From NCBI RefSeq assembly GCF_900114915.1, contig NZ_FOUS01000002.1:620001-684000 (forward strand): a DNA stretch of 64,000 nt, written 5' to 3'. The DNA comes from Bradyrhizobium sp. Rc3b. GTDB lineage: Bacteria > Pseudomonadota > Alphaproteobacteria > Rhizobiales > Xanthobacteraceae. Each line of letters begins with the position of its first letter. Position 1 is the stretch's first letter. The position numbers and the translations under genes are program-made. Below the pieces are notes generated by a model, which saw only the letters and a list, made by a program, of their open reading frames with translations, ran no database searches and was not told the origin of the DNA. Below are positions 52,398 through 61,010 of this stretch, piece by piece.

Positions 52398-53404
52398 GTC
52401 GGCGTCGCCGCGACATATCCCGTCAATCCAAAACCCTCGCGCGCCGCCGTCATCATCGGCACCAGCGCGTTCGGATGGATGAACTCGTCGCGGAAGCAGG
52501 GATAGGTCTTGGGATCGAAGATCTTCTTCAGCCAGTCGACCACGATCTTGTGGCGCTCGGAGGTGCGGAATTCCCGGTGATAGGTGAGCCAGAGATCGGC
52601 GTGGTGGCTGACGCCGAGATCGACGGCGATCAGCGGCGCGCCGAGCGCGGTCGAGACCGTCGGCAGGAAGCCGATGCCGGCGCCGCGCTCGACTGCATAG
52701 AGCACGCCGACCGAGGAATTGGTCTTGATCCCAACGATGCCCTCGAGCGACTTCAGTCCGAGCACGCGCGCGTAGGCGCCGTCGTCGACCTGCGGCGCGC
52801 TCTGCTTGATGATGCGGTGGTTCTTCAGGTCGGCCAGGGTCGCCGGCACGCCGTAGAGATTTTCGTACTCCTTGGAGACGAAGGGATAGATGTGCAGACG
52901 CCCGAGCTTGGCGACGATCAGATCCGGATTGGTCGGCGGCTCGAGCTGGATCGCGATGTCCGATTCAAGCCGTGCGACGTCGGCCTGCTCCATCGCGCAG
53001 CGCAGATCGACGGTGATCCTGCGGTAGGTCTTCTGGAAGTCGATCAGTCGCGGCAGGATCCAGAAATTGCCCGGGCCTTCCGTCACCGCGACGCGCACTG
53101 TGCCTGATGTGTCGTTCGACGACCGCGCGGCGCGCCGGAAGACGTTGAAGGCATGACGCTCCATATGCGCAACGTCGGCGATCATCGCGATGCCTTCATC
53201 GCTGAGCGTGAGCCCGCTCTGGTCGCGCAGGAACAGCTTGCAGCCGATGCTCTCTTCGAGCCGGTCGACGCGGCGCATCAGCGTGGTCGAGGTGAGCCCG
53301 AGCTCCTCGGCGGCATTGCGAAAACTTTTATACTTTGCGCACGCTAAAAACAGTTTCAAATCGTCCCAGGACGCGCCCAGGACTTCTTCACGGTGCTGCG
53401 TCAT
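52394..53404 (-). CDS. LysR family transcriptional regulator
   Basis: The start MTQHREEVLG is used (a GGGGTG site 5 bases upstream); an ATG 10 codons earlier has its AGGAG too close. The 336-aa protein has a winged helix with DDLKLFLACAKYKSFRNAAEELGLTSTTLMRRV (cited in part) and a substrate-binding domain. It is transcribed away from three enzyme-like genes at 53506-55319 and is their likely regulator. Its TAA stop lies in the hairpin repeat. Confidence 0.9.
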   Translation of the reverse strand: MTQHREEVLGASWDDLKLFLACAKYKSFRNAAEELGLTSTTLMRRVDRLEESIGCKLFLRDQSGLTLSDEGIAMIADVAHMERHAFNVFRRAARSSNDTSGTVRVAVTEGPGNFWILPRLIDFQKTYRRITVDLRCAMEQADVARLESDIAIQLEPPTNPDLIVAKLGRLHIYPFVSKEYENLYGVPATLADLKNHRIIKQSAPQVDDGAYARVLGLKSLEGIVGIKTNSSVGVLYAVERGAGIGFLPTVSTALGAPLIAVDLGVSHHADLWLTYHREFRTSERHKIVVDWLKKIFDPKTYPCFRDEFIHPNALVPMMTAAREGFGLTGYVAATPT

Positions 53405-53505
53405 CGCAGCACCCCGGTGCAATAACTGCTGCATACTCCTGATCCCCAGCCGCTAAGCTCGTCGGCGTAGCGGGGCACGAAAGTCTCGAACGATAGAGGC
53501 GTGAC

Positions 53506-54123
53506 ATGGGTATGGAAAGGGGCTCGTTTGCCGCAAGGCATGATTTCGACGCCTTGCCGCTGAGCCCGGATGTGGATGTCCGCTGCGCGCAATTGTCCGA
53601 AATTGCACCGCTTTCGCAGATGGCGCACCGGCTGGTGCCGGGCGTGCGGATCGGGACAGCCGAGCTTGCGCATTACTTCACGTTCGATCCCCAGAGCATC
53701 CTGACGTTCAGCCGGAAGGGCGATCTCGTCGGCGGCATGGCCTTCCTGTTTCTCAATGACCGCGGGCACGATGCGTTGCTCCTCGACGAGATCTGCCTCA
53801 CCGCGCCCGAGACGCGCTATCTCGCTTCCGCGAACGAAGAGGTCGCGGCCATCTATATCTGGGCGATCGCGGCGACGGGACGCGGTATCGCCGGTCTCGG
53901 CAAGGCTGCAGCACATCTGCGACAGCTAAGGTTCCGCAGCGCCGATTGCTATGCGCAGCCGTCAACCGTGGCCGGACGCGACATCATGAAGGCGACCGGC
54001 TTTGCGCCGGTCCCGAGCTTCCAGCCCGACCTCTGGTGCTACGAGCGGCCCTGGCATCGCCAGCCGCTGCGCATGCCGGGCGCGATCATCCAAGCAAGGA
54101 GTTTTGCAGATGCACGGTACTAG
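53506..54123 (+). CDS. Hypothetical protein, GNAT-like fold suspected
   Basis: The 205-aa protein has a pattern close to acyl-CoA N-acyltransferases: an N-terminal helix-turn, then LVGGMAFLFLNDRGHDALLLDEI (strands 3 to 4; cited in part), RGIAGLGKAAAHLRQLRF and a C-terminal ATGFAPVPSFQPDLWCYERP that looks like the end of GNAT domains. It lacks a clear acetyl-CoA loop. It overlaps the next gene by 14 bases and is the first gene of an operon divergent from lysR. Function unknown. Confidence 0.7.
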   Translation: MGMERGSFAARHDFDALPLSPDVDVRCAQLSEIAPLSQMAHRLVPGVRIGTAELAHYFTFDPQSILTFSRKGDLVGGMAFLFLNDRGHDALLLDEICLTAPETRYLASANEEVAAIYIWAIAATGRGIAGLGKAAAHLRQLRFRSADCYAQPSTVAGRDIMKATGFAPVPSFQPDLWCYERPWHRQPLRMPGAIIQARSFADARY

Positions 54124-54730
54124 GATCCCTGTCGCCCAGCCCTGTTCCCGCGCCATCACCATCCGCCTTGCGCGCGATCCAAGCGATCTCATGCTGGTCA
54201 CCGCCATTCGCTCGGCGGTCTATCTCGCCGAGCAGGATTGTCCGTTCGAGGAGGAGTTCGACGGCAACGACATGGTCGCGGCCCATTTCATCGGCTTCGT
54301 CGGCAACGAGCCCGCAGGCTGCCTGCGGGTGCGCTTCTTCGGCGATTTCGCCAAGGTGGAGCGGCTCGCGGTCCGTCACCAATACCGGCGCTCGCGCGTC
54401 TCGTTCAAGCTGGTGCAGGCCAGCGTCGACTATGTGAAGCGCAAGGGCTTTCGCAAGATCTACGGCCAGGCACAGGACAGGCTGGTCGATTTCTGGGCCC
54501 ATTTCGGCGCCAAGCCGCTCGGCCACAATCGCAAGATCACATTCTCGGATTTTTCCTACACGGAAATGCTGCTGGAGATCGAGCCGGGCCCGGACGCGAT
54601 CACGCTGGACAGCGATCCCTACGTGATCATCCGCCCCGAAGGCGATTGGGACCGGCCGGGCGTGCTCGACGCCTCGGCGGGGCGGGCGGTGACTTCACCG
54701 CTGCGGGATCTCGCGCTCGCCGACCGTTGA
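54110..54730 (+). CDS. GNAT-family acyltransferase-like protein
   Basis: AAGGAG lies 9 bases before the ATG at 54110. The 206-aa protein has GNAT landmarks: IRLARDPSDLMLVTAIRSAVY, FIGFVGNEPAGCLRVRFF, and VERLAVRHQYRRSRVSFKLV. In the last, the usual Q/R-x-x-G-x-G/A loop has Arg instead of Gly, so binding of acyl-CoA may differ. The ERLAVRHQYRRS style recalls FeeM/LuxI-like N-acyl synthases; that is only a resemblance. It overlaps the gene before it. Confidence 0.75.
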   Translation: MHGTRIPVAQPCSRAITIRLARDPSDLMLVTAIRSAVYLAEQDCPFEEEFDGNDMVAAHFIGFVGNEPAGCLRVRFFGDFAKVERLAVRHQYRRSRVSFKLVQASVDYVKRKGFRKIYGQAQDRLVDFWAHFGAKPLGHNRKITFSDFSYTEMLLEIEPGPDAITLDSDPYVIIRPEGDWDRPGVLDASAGRAVTSPLRDLALADR

Positions 54731-54755
54731 AACTGGTGCAGCTCTGCGCAAGACA

Positions 54756-55319
54756 ATGCTGGCTTCCATCCACGATGATCCGCCGATCCTGATTTGCGCG
54801 GATCTCCAGGTCGAGTATCTGACCCCTGGGCGCCGCCACGTCGTCCTCGACGGCGACGCCGTCACGACGCGCTGCCTGGAACTGCTGACCTTGTGGCGGG
54901 GCAATCTCTGGCCGGTGATGCATCTGAAGCGCATCGCGCAGGCGGCGTGGTTCAATCCGGCATCGAGGCTGACCGATTGGATCGCGGAGACCAAGCCGCG
55001 GCCGGGAGAGATGACGTTCGATCATCCGCTGCCGTCGGCCTACAGCTCGTCGCGGTTTGTGGACTACATGTCCAATATCCGGACCGTGCGCTGCATTCTG
55101 ATCGGTTTTTCCCTGGACGAGACCATCCTGGCCACCGCAGCCGAAGGGTTTCACCGCAGCCATCGCTACCAGGTGGTCGCTGACGCCGTGGCTTGCCGGC
55201 AGCCGGGTACGGGCGAATCCGCCGCTTATAAGCATGCGGTAGTGAATGTCATCGGGAATTTTGCTACAATCCAGTCCAGCGCCGAACTGATCAGAACCAG
55301 CGGCGCCGTTGCGGTGTAG
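54756..55319 (+). CDS. Isochorismatase-like protein with altered active site
   Basis: The 187-aa protein has the cysteine-hydrolase fold: ILICADLQVEYL with Asp16, the SAYSSSRFVDYM segment and GFSLDETILATAAEGF. By alignment in the head, the nucleophilic Cys of this family (GxxxDxC) is Thr123 here, and the Lys before the SAF motif is His90. Asp16 is kept. It may thus be a binding or regulatory protein rather than a hydrolase. It lies 25 bases after the GNAT gene, in the same operon. Confidence 0.75.
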   Translation: MLASIHDDPPILICADLQVEYLTPGRRHVVLDGDAVTTRCLELLTLWRGNLWPVMHLKRIAQAAWFNPASRLTDWIAETKPRPGEMTFDHPLPSAYSSSRFVDYMSNIRTVRCILIGFSLDETILATAAEGFHRSHRYQVVADAVACRQPGTGESAAYKHAVVNVIGNFATIQSSAELIRTSGAVAV

Positions 55320-55349
55320 GCGGCCGCGACCGGCGGATGGGGTGAGAGA

Positions 55350-55520
55350 TTGTCACGGGGAGACGAGCTCAAGGAGCTGGCGAGTGATCTGTCGCGTGCG
55401 GCCGAGAGGGCGCGCGGGCTTGGTTTGCCGACGACGGTCTATCTGCTCTCGATGGCGCTGGTGGAGGTGAGGGAGGCCGCTGCCGGCACTGACGACGGGC
55501 ATGACGACGACGCGGCATGA
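55350..55520 (+). CDS. Small hypothetical protein, 56 aa
   Basis: A TTG at 55350 with GGGGTG 5 bases upstream opens a frame encoding a charged helix (RGDELKELASDLSRAAERAR), a short hydrophobic helix (TTVYLLSMALVEVREAA) and an Asp-rich end (GTDDGHDDDAA). It follows the isochorismatase-like gene by 30 bases and is probably the last gene of that operon. Short length and TTG start lower confidence. Confidence 0.5.
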   Translation: MSRGDELKELASDLSRAAERARGLGLPTTVYLLSMALVEVREAAAGTDDGHDDDAA

Positions 55521-55539
55521 GAGATGCTCCACATGTTGC

Positions 55540-55614
55540 TTCGTCATGAGCGGATTTGTCACGTGCGGCAATGTCACGTGCAGCTTTGTCGCGTGCATTT
55601 TTGTGCATCGCTGC
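55540..55614. repeat. Five 15-bp tandem repeats
   Basis: Units start at 55540, 55555, 55570, 55585 and 55600. The consensus is TTTGTCACGTGCNGC; the central three units are closest and two contain the palindrome CACGTG. They lie 125 bp before the aminotransferase start. The unit length is a multiple of three, so frames stay open on both strands, but no gene is proposed. Confidence 0.75.
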
Positions 55615-55738
55615 TGAGCGCTTGCTGCCGACGAATTGGCGTTGCAAGTTCTGCGCTGTCGCAATAGCCAAGGTACTTGATCATCGAGTGATGACGCCGG
55701 CTATGCCTGCGACGAGACGCTTTCAAGGATCTCCGCAA

Positions 55739-57121
55739 ATGTCCATGCTGCCCAATTCGCAAGAGGCCCGGGATGTAGCCTATCAGCTCCATCCCTACAC
55801 CAACGCGCGCACCCATCAGCAGGCAGGTCCCCTGGTGATCGAGCGCGGCGAGGGTCCTTACGTCTTCGATGCGTCGGGCAAGCGCTATTTCGAGGCGATG
55901 GCCGGCCTGTGGAGCGTTGGGCTGGGCTTCAACGAGAAGCGGCTGGTCGAGGCCGCGCACAAGCAGATGCAGGCGCTGCCGTTCTATCACACGTTCTCCG
56001 CCAAATCGCACGGGCCCTCGATCGACCTCGCCGAGAAGCTGGTCGCGCTCGCGCCTGTGCCGATGAGCAAGGTGTTCTTCACCAATTCCGGCTCGGAAGC
56101 CAACGACACCGTCCTCAAGCTGATCGCCTATCGCTCCAACGCGCTCGGCCAGCCGCAGCGCAAGAAGGTGATCAGCCGGATGCGCGCCTATCACGGCGTC
56201 ACCATTGCCTCGGCGAGCCTCACCGGCCTGCCGAACAACCACCGCTCGTTCGACCTGCCGCTGCCGAACATCCTGCACACGGGCTCGCCGCATTTCTACA
56301 AGGACGGCGCGCCCGGCGAGAGCGAGGAAGCCTTTGCGACGCGCCGGGCCGAGGAGCTCGACGCGCTGATCCAGAAGGAAGGGCCCGATACGATCGCGGC
56401 GTTCTTCGGCGAGCCGGTGATGGGCGCGGGCGGCGTCATCGTGCCGCCGGCGACCTATTGGGACAAGATCCAGGCGGTCCTGAACAAGTACGACATCCTG
56501 CTGGTCGCCGACGAGGTGATCTGCGGCTTCGGCCGCACCGGCAAGATGTTCGGCTGCGAGACCTACGGCATCAAGCCCGACGTGCTCGTGGTCTCCAAGC
56601 AGATCACCTCGAGCTATTTCCCGTTCTCGGCGATCATCATGAACGACCGCATGTTCGAGCCGATTGCGGACGAGAGCAACAAGATCGGCGTGCTCGGCCA
56701 CGGCTTCACTGCGGGCGGTCATCCGGTCGGTTCGGCGGTTGCGCTGGAAAACCTCAGGATCATCGAGGAGCGCGGCCTGGTCGCGCATGCGGCCGAGCTC
56801 GGCGCTTATATGCAGGGCAGACTGCGTGAGCTCACCAGCCATCCGCTGGTCGGCGAGGTTCGCGGCGTCGGCATGATCGCGGCGATCGAGCTCGTGCTCG
56901 ACAAGGGCCGCAAGACCGCAGCGGCGACGCCGGGCGCCGTCGGCGGCATCGCCAGCCGCATGCTCCAGGAGCGCGGCGTGATCTCGCGCAACATGCTGGA
57001 CGCCATCGCCATCTGCCCGCCGCTGATCGTCACCAAGGCCCAGATCGACGACCTCGTCGCCGCGATCTCGGGTGTGCTGAACGACATGAAGGCGGAAGTG
57101 GCGAAGCTGACGCCGGCGTAG
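55739..57121 (+). CDS. Class III (omega) aminotransferase
   Basis: The enzyme is PLP-dependent and moves an amino group from an omega-amine or amino acid (GABA, beta-alanine, taurine, putrescine type) to pyruvate or another keto acid. The start MSMLPNSQEARD is chosen; the frame is open 61 codons upstream through the tandem repeats. The 460-aa protein has FFTNSGSEANDT, the YHGVT loop, VADEVICGFGRTG and the PLP lysine in SKQITSSYFP. Substrate is not resolved. It may be functionally tied to the GNAT/isochorismatase-like genes upstream. Confidence 0.93.
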   Translation: MSMLPNSQEARDVAYQLHPYTNARTHQQAGPLVIERGEGPYVFDASGKRYFEAMAGLWSVGLGFNEKRLVEAAHKQMQALPFYHTFSAKSHGPSIDLAEKLVALAPVPMSKVFFTNSGSEANDTVLKLIAYRSNALGQPQRKKVISRMRAYHGVTIASASLTGLPNNHRSFDLPLPNILHTGSPHFYKDGAPGESEEAFATRRAEELDALIQKEGPDTIAAFFGEPVMGAGGVIVPPATYWDKIQAVLNKYDILLVADEVICGFGRTGKMFGCETYGIKPDVLVVSKQITSSYFPFSAIIMNDRMFEPIADESNKIGVLGHGFTAGGHPVGSAVALENLRIIEERGLVAHAAELGAYMQGRLRELTSHPLVGEVRGVGMIAAIELVLDKGRKTAAATPGAVGGIASRMLQERGVISRNMLDAIAICPPLIVTKAQIDDLVAAISGVLNDMKAEVAKLTPA

Positions 57122-57146
57122 GGTACGCCGGCCTCAAATCTATCAC

Positions 57147-57278
57147 CGTCACCCTGAGGTGGCCGCTTCTTCAGCGGCCCTCGAAGGGCGACGGCCCGGC
57201 TGTAGCAGCACGGGCGTTCATCCTTCGAGGCTCCCCGCGTGGTGCTCTGCACCACACGTCTCGCACCTCAGGATGACG
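57147..57278. repeat. Nested inverted repeat element, 132 bp
   Basis: End arms CGTCACCCTGAGGTG (57147-57161) and CACCTCAGGATGACG (57264-57278) differ at one base. Inside are CCTCGAAGG/CCTTCGAGG (57179-57187, 57222-57230), GGCCGC/GCGGCC and GTGGTGC-tct-GCACCAC (57239-57255). It fills the gap between two convergent genes and should fold strongly in RNA of either strand. The pattern is familiar from intergenic repeats in Bradyrhizobium and relatives (memory). Confidence 0.8.
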
Positions 57279-57304
57279 AGCAAAAGTTTGCGCCTTGGTG
57301 AGCC

Positions 57305-58453
57305 CTACGCCCGCTGAACCCCGATCACGCGGCCTTTCTCGACCGCCAGCGCCAGCTCGCCGCGCTTGAGCTTCAAGGCAGCGTCGCCGAACAGCTCGCG
57401 GCGCCAGCCGCGCAGTGCCGGCACGTCGGCTTCGTCGTCGGCCGCGATCTCCTCGAGATCGTCGACGGTCGCGATCACCTTGCTGGCGACCGCATGCTTC
57501 TCGGCGGTCATGCGCAGCAACACCTTCAACAGCTCGACGATGGCGGCGCCGTTGTTGTTGTTGCGCGGCTTCTCCAGCTTCGGAAGCGTCGAAAAATCCC
57601 GCGCCAGCCCGCGCTCGACCGCGGCGACGATGTCCGCGCCCCATTTGGATTTCTCGAAACCCTTCGGCACCGAGCGCAGATGGGCGAGCTTTTCCAGCGT
57701 GTTCGGCGCGTGGGTCGCGATATCGCTGATGGCCTCGTCGCGCAGCACGCGGCCGCGCGGCACGTCGCGGCTCTGCGCCTCCTGCTCGCGCCAGGCCGCG
57801 ACCTCCATCAGCACCGCGAGATCCTTCGGCTTGCGCACGCGCGTCTTCAGCCGCTCCCAGGCCCGCTCGGGGTGGAAGTCGTAGGTCCGGGGAGAGGTCA
57901 GGACCTCCATCTCGATGGAGACCCATTCGCTGCGACGGCGCTTCTTGAGGTCGGCATCGAGCGCTGCGAACACGTCGCGCAAATGAGTGACGTCGGACAC
58001 GGCGTAGTGCATCTGCTCCTTGGTCAGCGGCCGGCGCGACCAGTCGGTGAAGCGGTGGGTCTTGTCCGGGCGGTGGCCGGTGACTTTCTCGACCAGCGCG
58101 TCGTAGGCGATGCTGTCGCCGTATCCGAGCACCATCGCGGCAACCTGGGTGTCGAACACCGGATGCGGGATGATGTTGGCCTGGTGCCAGATGATCTCGA
58201 TGTCCTGGCGGGCAGCGTGGAAGACCTTCAGCACGGCCTCGTTGGCCATCAGCTCGAAGAACGGCTTGAGGTCGATCCCCTCGGCCAGGGTATCGACGAC
58301 GATGGCTTCCTCGGCGCTGGCCATCTGCACCACGCATAGCAGCGGGTAGTAGGTGGTCTCGCGCAGGAACTCGGTATCGACGGTAATGACGGGGTGCTTA
58401 GCCAGCCGGCTGCAGGCAGCCGCGAGGTCAGCGGTGGTGGTAATCAAATCCAT
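57305..58453 (-). CDS. rnd: Ribonuclease D
   Basis: RNase D is a 3'-5' exonuclease in tRNA maturation. The 382-aa protein has the DEDD domain with Asp26 and Glu28 (VDTEF), Asp84 (ARQD) and Tyr150/Asp154 (HYAVSD), followed by two HRDC-like helical domains ([22 protein letters not shown], cited in part). All catalytic residues are present. Confidence 0.96.
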   Translation of the reverse strand: MDLITTTADLAAACSRLAKHPVITVDTEFLRETTYYPLLCVVQMASAEEAIVVDTLAEGIDLKPFFELMANEAVLKVFHAARQDIEIIWHQANIIPHPVFDTQVAAMVLGYGDSIAYDALVEKVTGHRPDKTHRFTDWSRRPLTKEQMHYAVSDVTHLRDVFAALDADLKKRRRSEWVSIEMEVLTSPRTYDFHPERAWERLKTRVRKPKDLAVLMEVAAWREQEAQSRDVPRGRVLRDEAISDIATHAPNTLEKLAHLRSVPKGFEKSKWGADIVAAVERGLARDFSTLPKLEKPRNNNNGAAIVELLKVLLRMTAEKHAVASKVIATVDDLEEIAADDEADVPALRGWRRELFGDAALKLKRGELALAVEKGRVIGVQRA

Positions 58454-58568
58454 GAACGGCCCATGACACTTGATATCAGCCGTTCTGCCGAAAGCGCTGT
58501 GATGTCAAGGGCTCGATGCGAATTCGAGCCTTGTATTTGAACGGAAATCGCTTTTTCCGACGAAATTC

Positions 58569-58679
58569 CTATTCGTAGCGGACCCGGTGCGAGGATTTGC
58601 GGGCGCAGGGCAACGCCACCACGACCACGCACATGGCGACCAGCGCCAGCCCCAGGAACTCGAAAACCAACAGATCCAC
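58569..58679 (-). CDS. Small membrane peptide, 36 aa
   Basis: A GTG at 58679 with GGAG 8 bases upstream starts MDLLVFEFLGLALVAMCVVV, a single membrane helix, followed by VALPCARKSSHRVRYE and a stop. The layout (short N-terminus, helix with two Cys, basic C-terminal tail) is typical of small regulatory membrane peptides. It lies upstream of rnd, 115 bases away, on the same strand. Confidence 0.5.
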   Translation of the reverse strand: MDLLVFEFLGLALVAMCVVVVALPCARKSSHRVRYE

Positions 58680-58803
58680 GGCGAAATCTCCAGAAACATT
58701 GATAGATTTGTCGGGGGTGCGTTGACGGTCTGTTAATTGCGATGGTTACCGGCGGCGCGGGGCGGCGGATGGTGGACGGCGGGTTAACGGCGGAAACCGC
58801 CCT

Positions 58804-59703
58804 TCATGTCATCAGCTTCGGCAGGGCTGCGGCCAAGGTATCCACGGCCACCCGGACCTTTGGCAGCAGCCGGGGTGAGCGCGGCCATAGCGCGTGGCAT
58901 TCGTAGAGGAATTCCGGTTGGCCGCTGAGGAGCCTGATGAGCGCTCCGGTGGCGAGGCGCTCGCGGACCAGCCAGTACGGTAGCCAGGCGAGCCCCATGC
59001 CCTGCGTGGCGGCATCGGCAATCGCCTCGAGATCGTCGAGCCGTAGCCTGCCGGACGGCATGATCTCGCGCACGGGCCCGCTGCCTTGTGGAAATAGCCA
59101 CGGACGGATGCGCCCCGAGCGGCGATAGATGATCGCCTGATGCGCGGTGAGATCGTCGATCGATTTCGGCTTGCCGCTCGCCCGCAAGTACGAGCGCGCG
59201 CCGCACACCACCATGCGCTGGCTTGCGATGCGGCGTGCGATCAGGCCGGACTGGTTGATGAGATCGCCGGTCCGGATCGCAAGGTCGTAGCCGGCCTCGA
59301 TGATGTCGGTGATCGGATCGCCGAAGGAAAGGTCGAGTTCGAGCCGCGGATGTTTTCGCGCGAGTTTCATCAGCAAGGGGGCAATGCAGTGCCGGCCCAG
59401 CAGGGCTGGCATGGTCACGCGGAGCCTGCCGCGCGGCTCGGACAGTTCGTCGGTAACGACGGCATCGGCGGCGTCCGCTTCGAGCAGTACCGCGCGGCAG
59501 CGCTCGTAATAGGCCTGGCCCGCGTCAGTCAGGCTCTGTCGCCGTGTGGTGCGGTTGAGGAGGCGGACGCCGAGGCGCTCTTCGAGGAAGCGCACATGCT
59601 TGCCGACCATCGGCCCCGACATCTCCAGGGCGTCGGCCGCGGCTGCGAACGAGCCGAGGTCGACAGCCCGAACGAACACGGCCATGCTGGTCAGGCGGTC
59701 CAT
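58804..59703 (-). CDS. LysR family transcriptional regulator
   Basis: The 299-aa protein has a standard winged helix (MDRLTSMAVFVRAVDLGSF, AAAADALEMSGPMVGKHVRFLEERLG) and an effector domain of the CrgA/PA0477 type. It is divergent from the oxidoreductase gene with a 103-bp gap, and so probably regulates it. Confidence 0.93.
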   Translation of the reverse strand: MDRLTSMAVFVRAVDLGSFAAAADALEMSGPMVGKHVRFLEERLGVRLLNRTTRRQSLTDAGQAYYERCRAVLLEADAADAVVTDELSEPRGRLRVTMPALLGRHCIAPLLMKLARKHPRLELDLSFGDPITDIIEAGYDLAIRTGDLINQSGLIARRIASQRMVVCGARSYLRASGKPKSIDDLTAHQAIIYRRSGRIRPWLFPQGSGPVREIMPSGRLRLDDLEAIADAATQGMGLAWLPYWLVRERLATGALIRLLSGQPEFLYECHALWPRSPRLLPKVRVAVDTLAAALPKLMT

Positions 59704-59806
59704 GATTGAAAACTCCTGGTTTCGACTGTTCGCTCACTTTGCCGATTTATCCACTTCCTTGGGATCGGCATAGCTCCATTCAGTTCAATTGTTTTGGAGT
59801 GTATCC

Positions 59807-60796
59807 ATGGCCCGCGTCGTTCGCTTTCACCGCCATGGCGGTCCCGAAGTGCTGGGTATCGAGACCGCCAACGTTCCGCCGCCGGCGAAGGGCGAGGTTC
59901 AGATTCGGATCAGGGCGCTCGGCCTCAACCGTGCGGAAGCCCTGTTGCGGTCGGGGTCCTATATCGAGACCGCCCAATTTCCGTCCGGTCTTGGTCTCGA
60001 GGCGGCGGGTCTTGTCGAGACTGTTGGCGAAGGCGTGGCCGGCTTTGCGCCGGGCGATGCCGTCAGTATCGTGCCGCCGACATCCATGGTGCGATGGCCG
60101 GCTTATGCGGAGCTCGCAACTTTTCCGGCCGAACTCGTCGTAAAGCATCCACCCGATCTAAGCTTCGAGACAGCGGCAGCGCTATGGATGCAGTATCTGA
60201 CGGCCTATGGCGCGCTGGTTGACATCGCCGGACTCTTGCGAGGGGACGTGGTCGCCATCACGGCGGCATCGAGCAGCGTCGGGCTTGCCGCAATCCAGAT
60301 CGCGAACCGGATCGGGGCTGTCCCGGTCGCCCTGACCCGGACATCGGCCAAGCGGCGGGCCTTGCTCGATGCCGGTGCCGCTTACGTCGTGGCCTCAGAC
60401 GAGGAGGATATCGCAGCGCGGCTGGCGGAGATCGCCGGTTCAAACGGCGTCCGCGTGGTGTTTGATGCCGTCGGCGGTCCGGCGTTCGAGCCGCTGACTG
60501 CGGCGATGGCGCCGGGCGGCATCCTGATCGAATATGGCGGGCTGAGCCCTGAGCCGACGCCGTTCCCACTCTTCAACGTGTTGACCAAGAGCCTGGTCCT
60601 GCGCGGCTACCTCGTGCACGAGATCGTCCGCGATCCGACGCGACTTGGGCAGGCCAGGGCTTTCATCCTCGATGGGGTGGCGGACGACACGTTGAAGCCG
60701 ATCATCGCGCGAACGTTCAAGTTCGAGGATATTGTCGAGGCGCATCGCTTCCTGGAGTCGAACACGCAGTTCGGCAAGATTGTCGTGACGATCTGA
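59807..60796 (+). CDS. Zinc-type alcohol dehydrogenase / quinone oxidoreductase family protein
   Basis: TTGGAGTG lies before the ATG at 59807. The 329-aa protein is a medium-chain reductase without the Cys zinc ligands: PGEV-like start (PPPAKGEVQIRIRALGLNRAEALLR), GLGLEAAGLVETVGEGV and a cofactor site of the AASSSVGLAAIQIANRIGA type (segments cited separately). This fits NADPH:quinone reductases. The LysR next door is its likely regulator. Substrate unknown. Confidence 0.9.
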   Translation: MARVVRFHRHGGPEVLGIETANVPPPAKGEVQIRIRALGLNRAEALLRSGSYIETAQFPSGLGLEAAGLVETVGEGVAGFAPGDAVSIVPPTSMVRWPAYAELATFPAELVVKHPPDLSFETAAALWMQYLTAYGALVDIAGLLRGDVVAITAASSSVGLAAIQIANRIGAVPVALTRTSAKRRALLDAGAAYVVASDEEDIAARLAEIAGSNGVRVVFDAVGGPAFEPLTAAMAPGGILIEYGGLSPEPTPFPLFNVLTKSLVLRGYLVHEIVRDPTRLGQARAFILDGVADDTLKPIIARTFKFEDIVEAHRFLESNTQFGKIVVTI

Positions 60797-60821
60797 GGTC
60801 GCGCATTTCGAGGTGTAGTTT

Positions 60822-60908
60822 CGTAGGGTGGGCAAAGCGAAGCGTGCCCACCATCGCTCAATAGATAGAAAGGTGGGCACGGCATTGTGTGCCTTTGCCC
60901 ACCCTACG
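60822..60908. repeat. Dyad repeat element, 87 bp
   Basis: Perfect 16-bp arms: CGTAGGGTGGGCAAAG (60822-60837) and CTTTGCCCACCCTACG (60893-60908). An inner perfect pair is CGTGCCCACC (60843-60852) and GGTGGGCACG (60872-60881). It should form a long hairpin between convergent genes. Confidence 0.85.
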
Positions 60909-60929
60909 AGATCGCGTTCGTGGCTCGCA

Positions 60930-60998
60930 GGATGGATTACGCCCGCGACGGCGTTTCACGCGGTCGCGGGCTAATCTTACTGCGTGACTAATCCACCC
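60930..60998. repeat. Second dyad repeat, 69 bp
   Basis: Outer arms GGATGGATTA (60930-60939) and TAATCCACCC (60989-60998) have one mismatch; inner arms GCCCGCGAC (60941-60949) and GTCGCGGGC (60963-60971) are perfect. It stands 22 bases after the first dyad and 12 bases from the stop of the ABC binding-protein gene. Confidence 0.8.
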
Positions 60999-61010
60999 TA
61001 CAAGGCAGCC

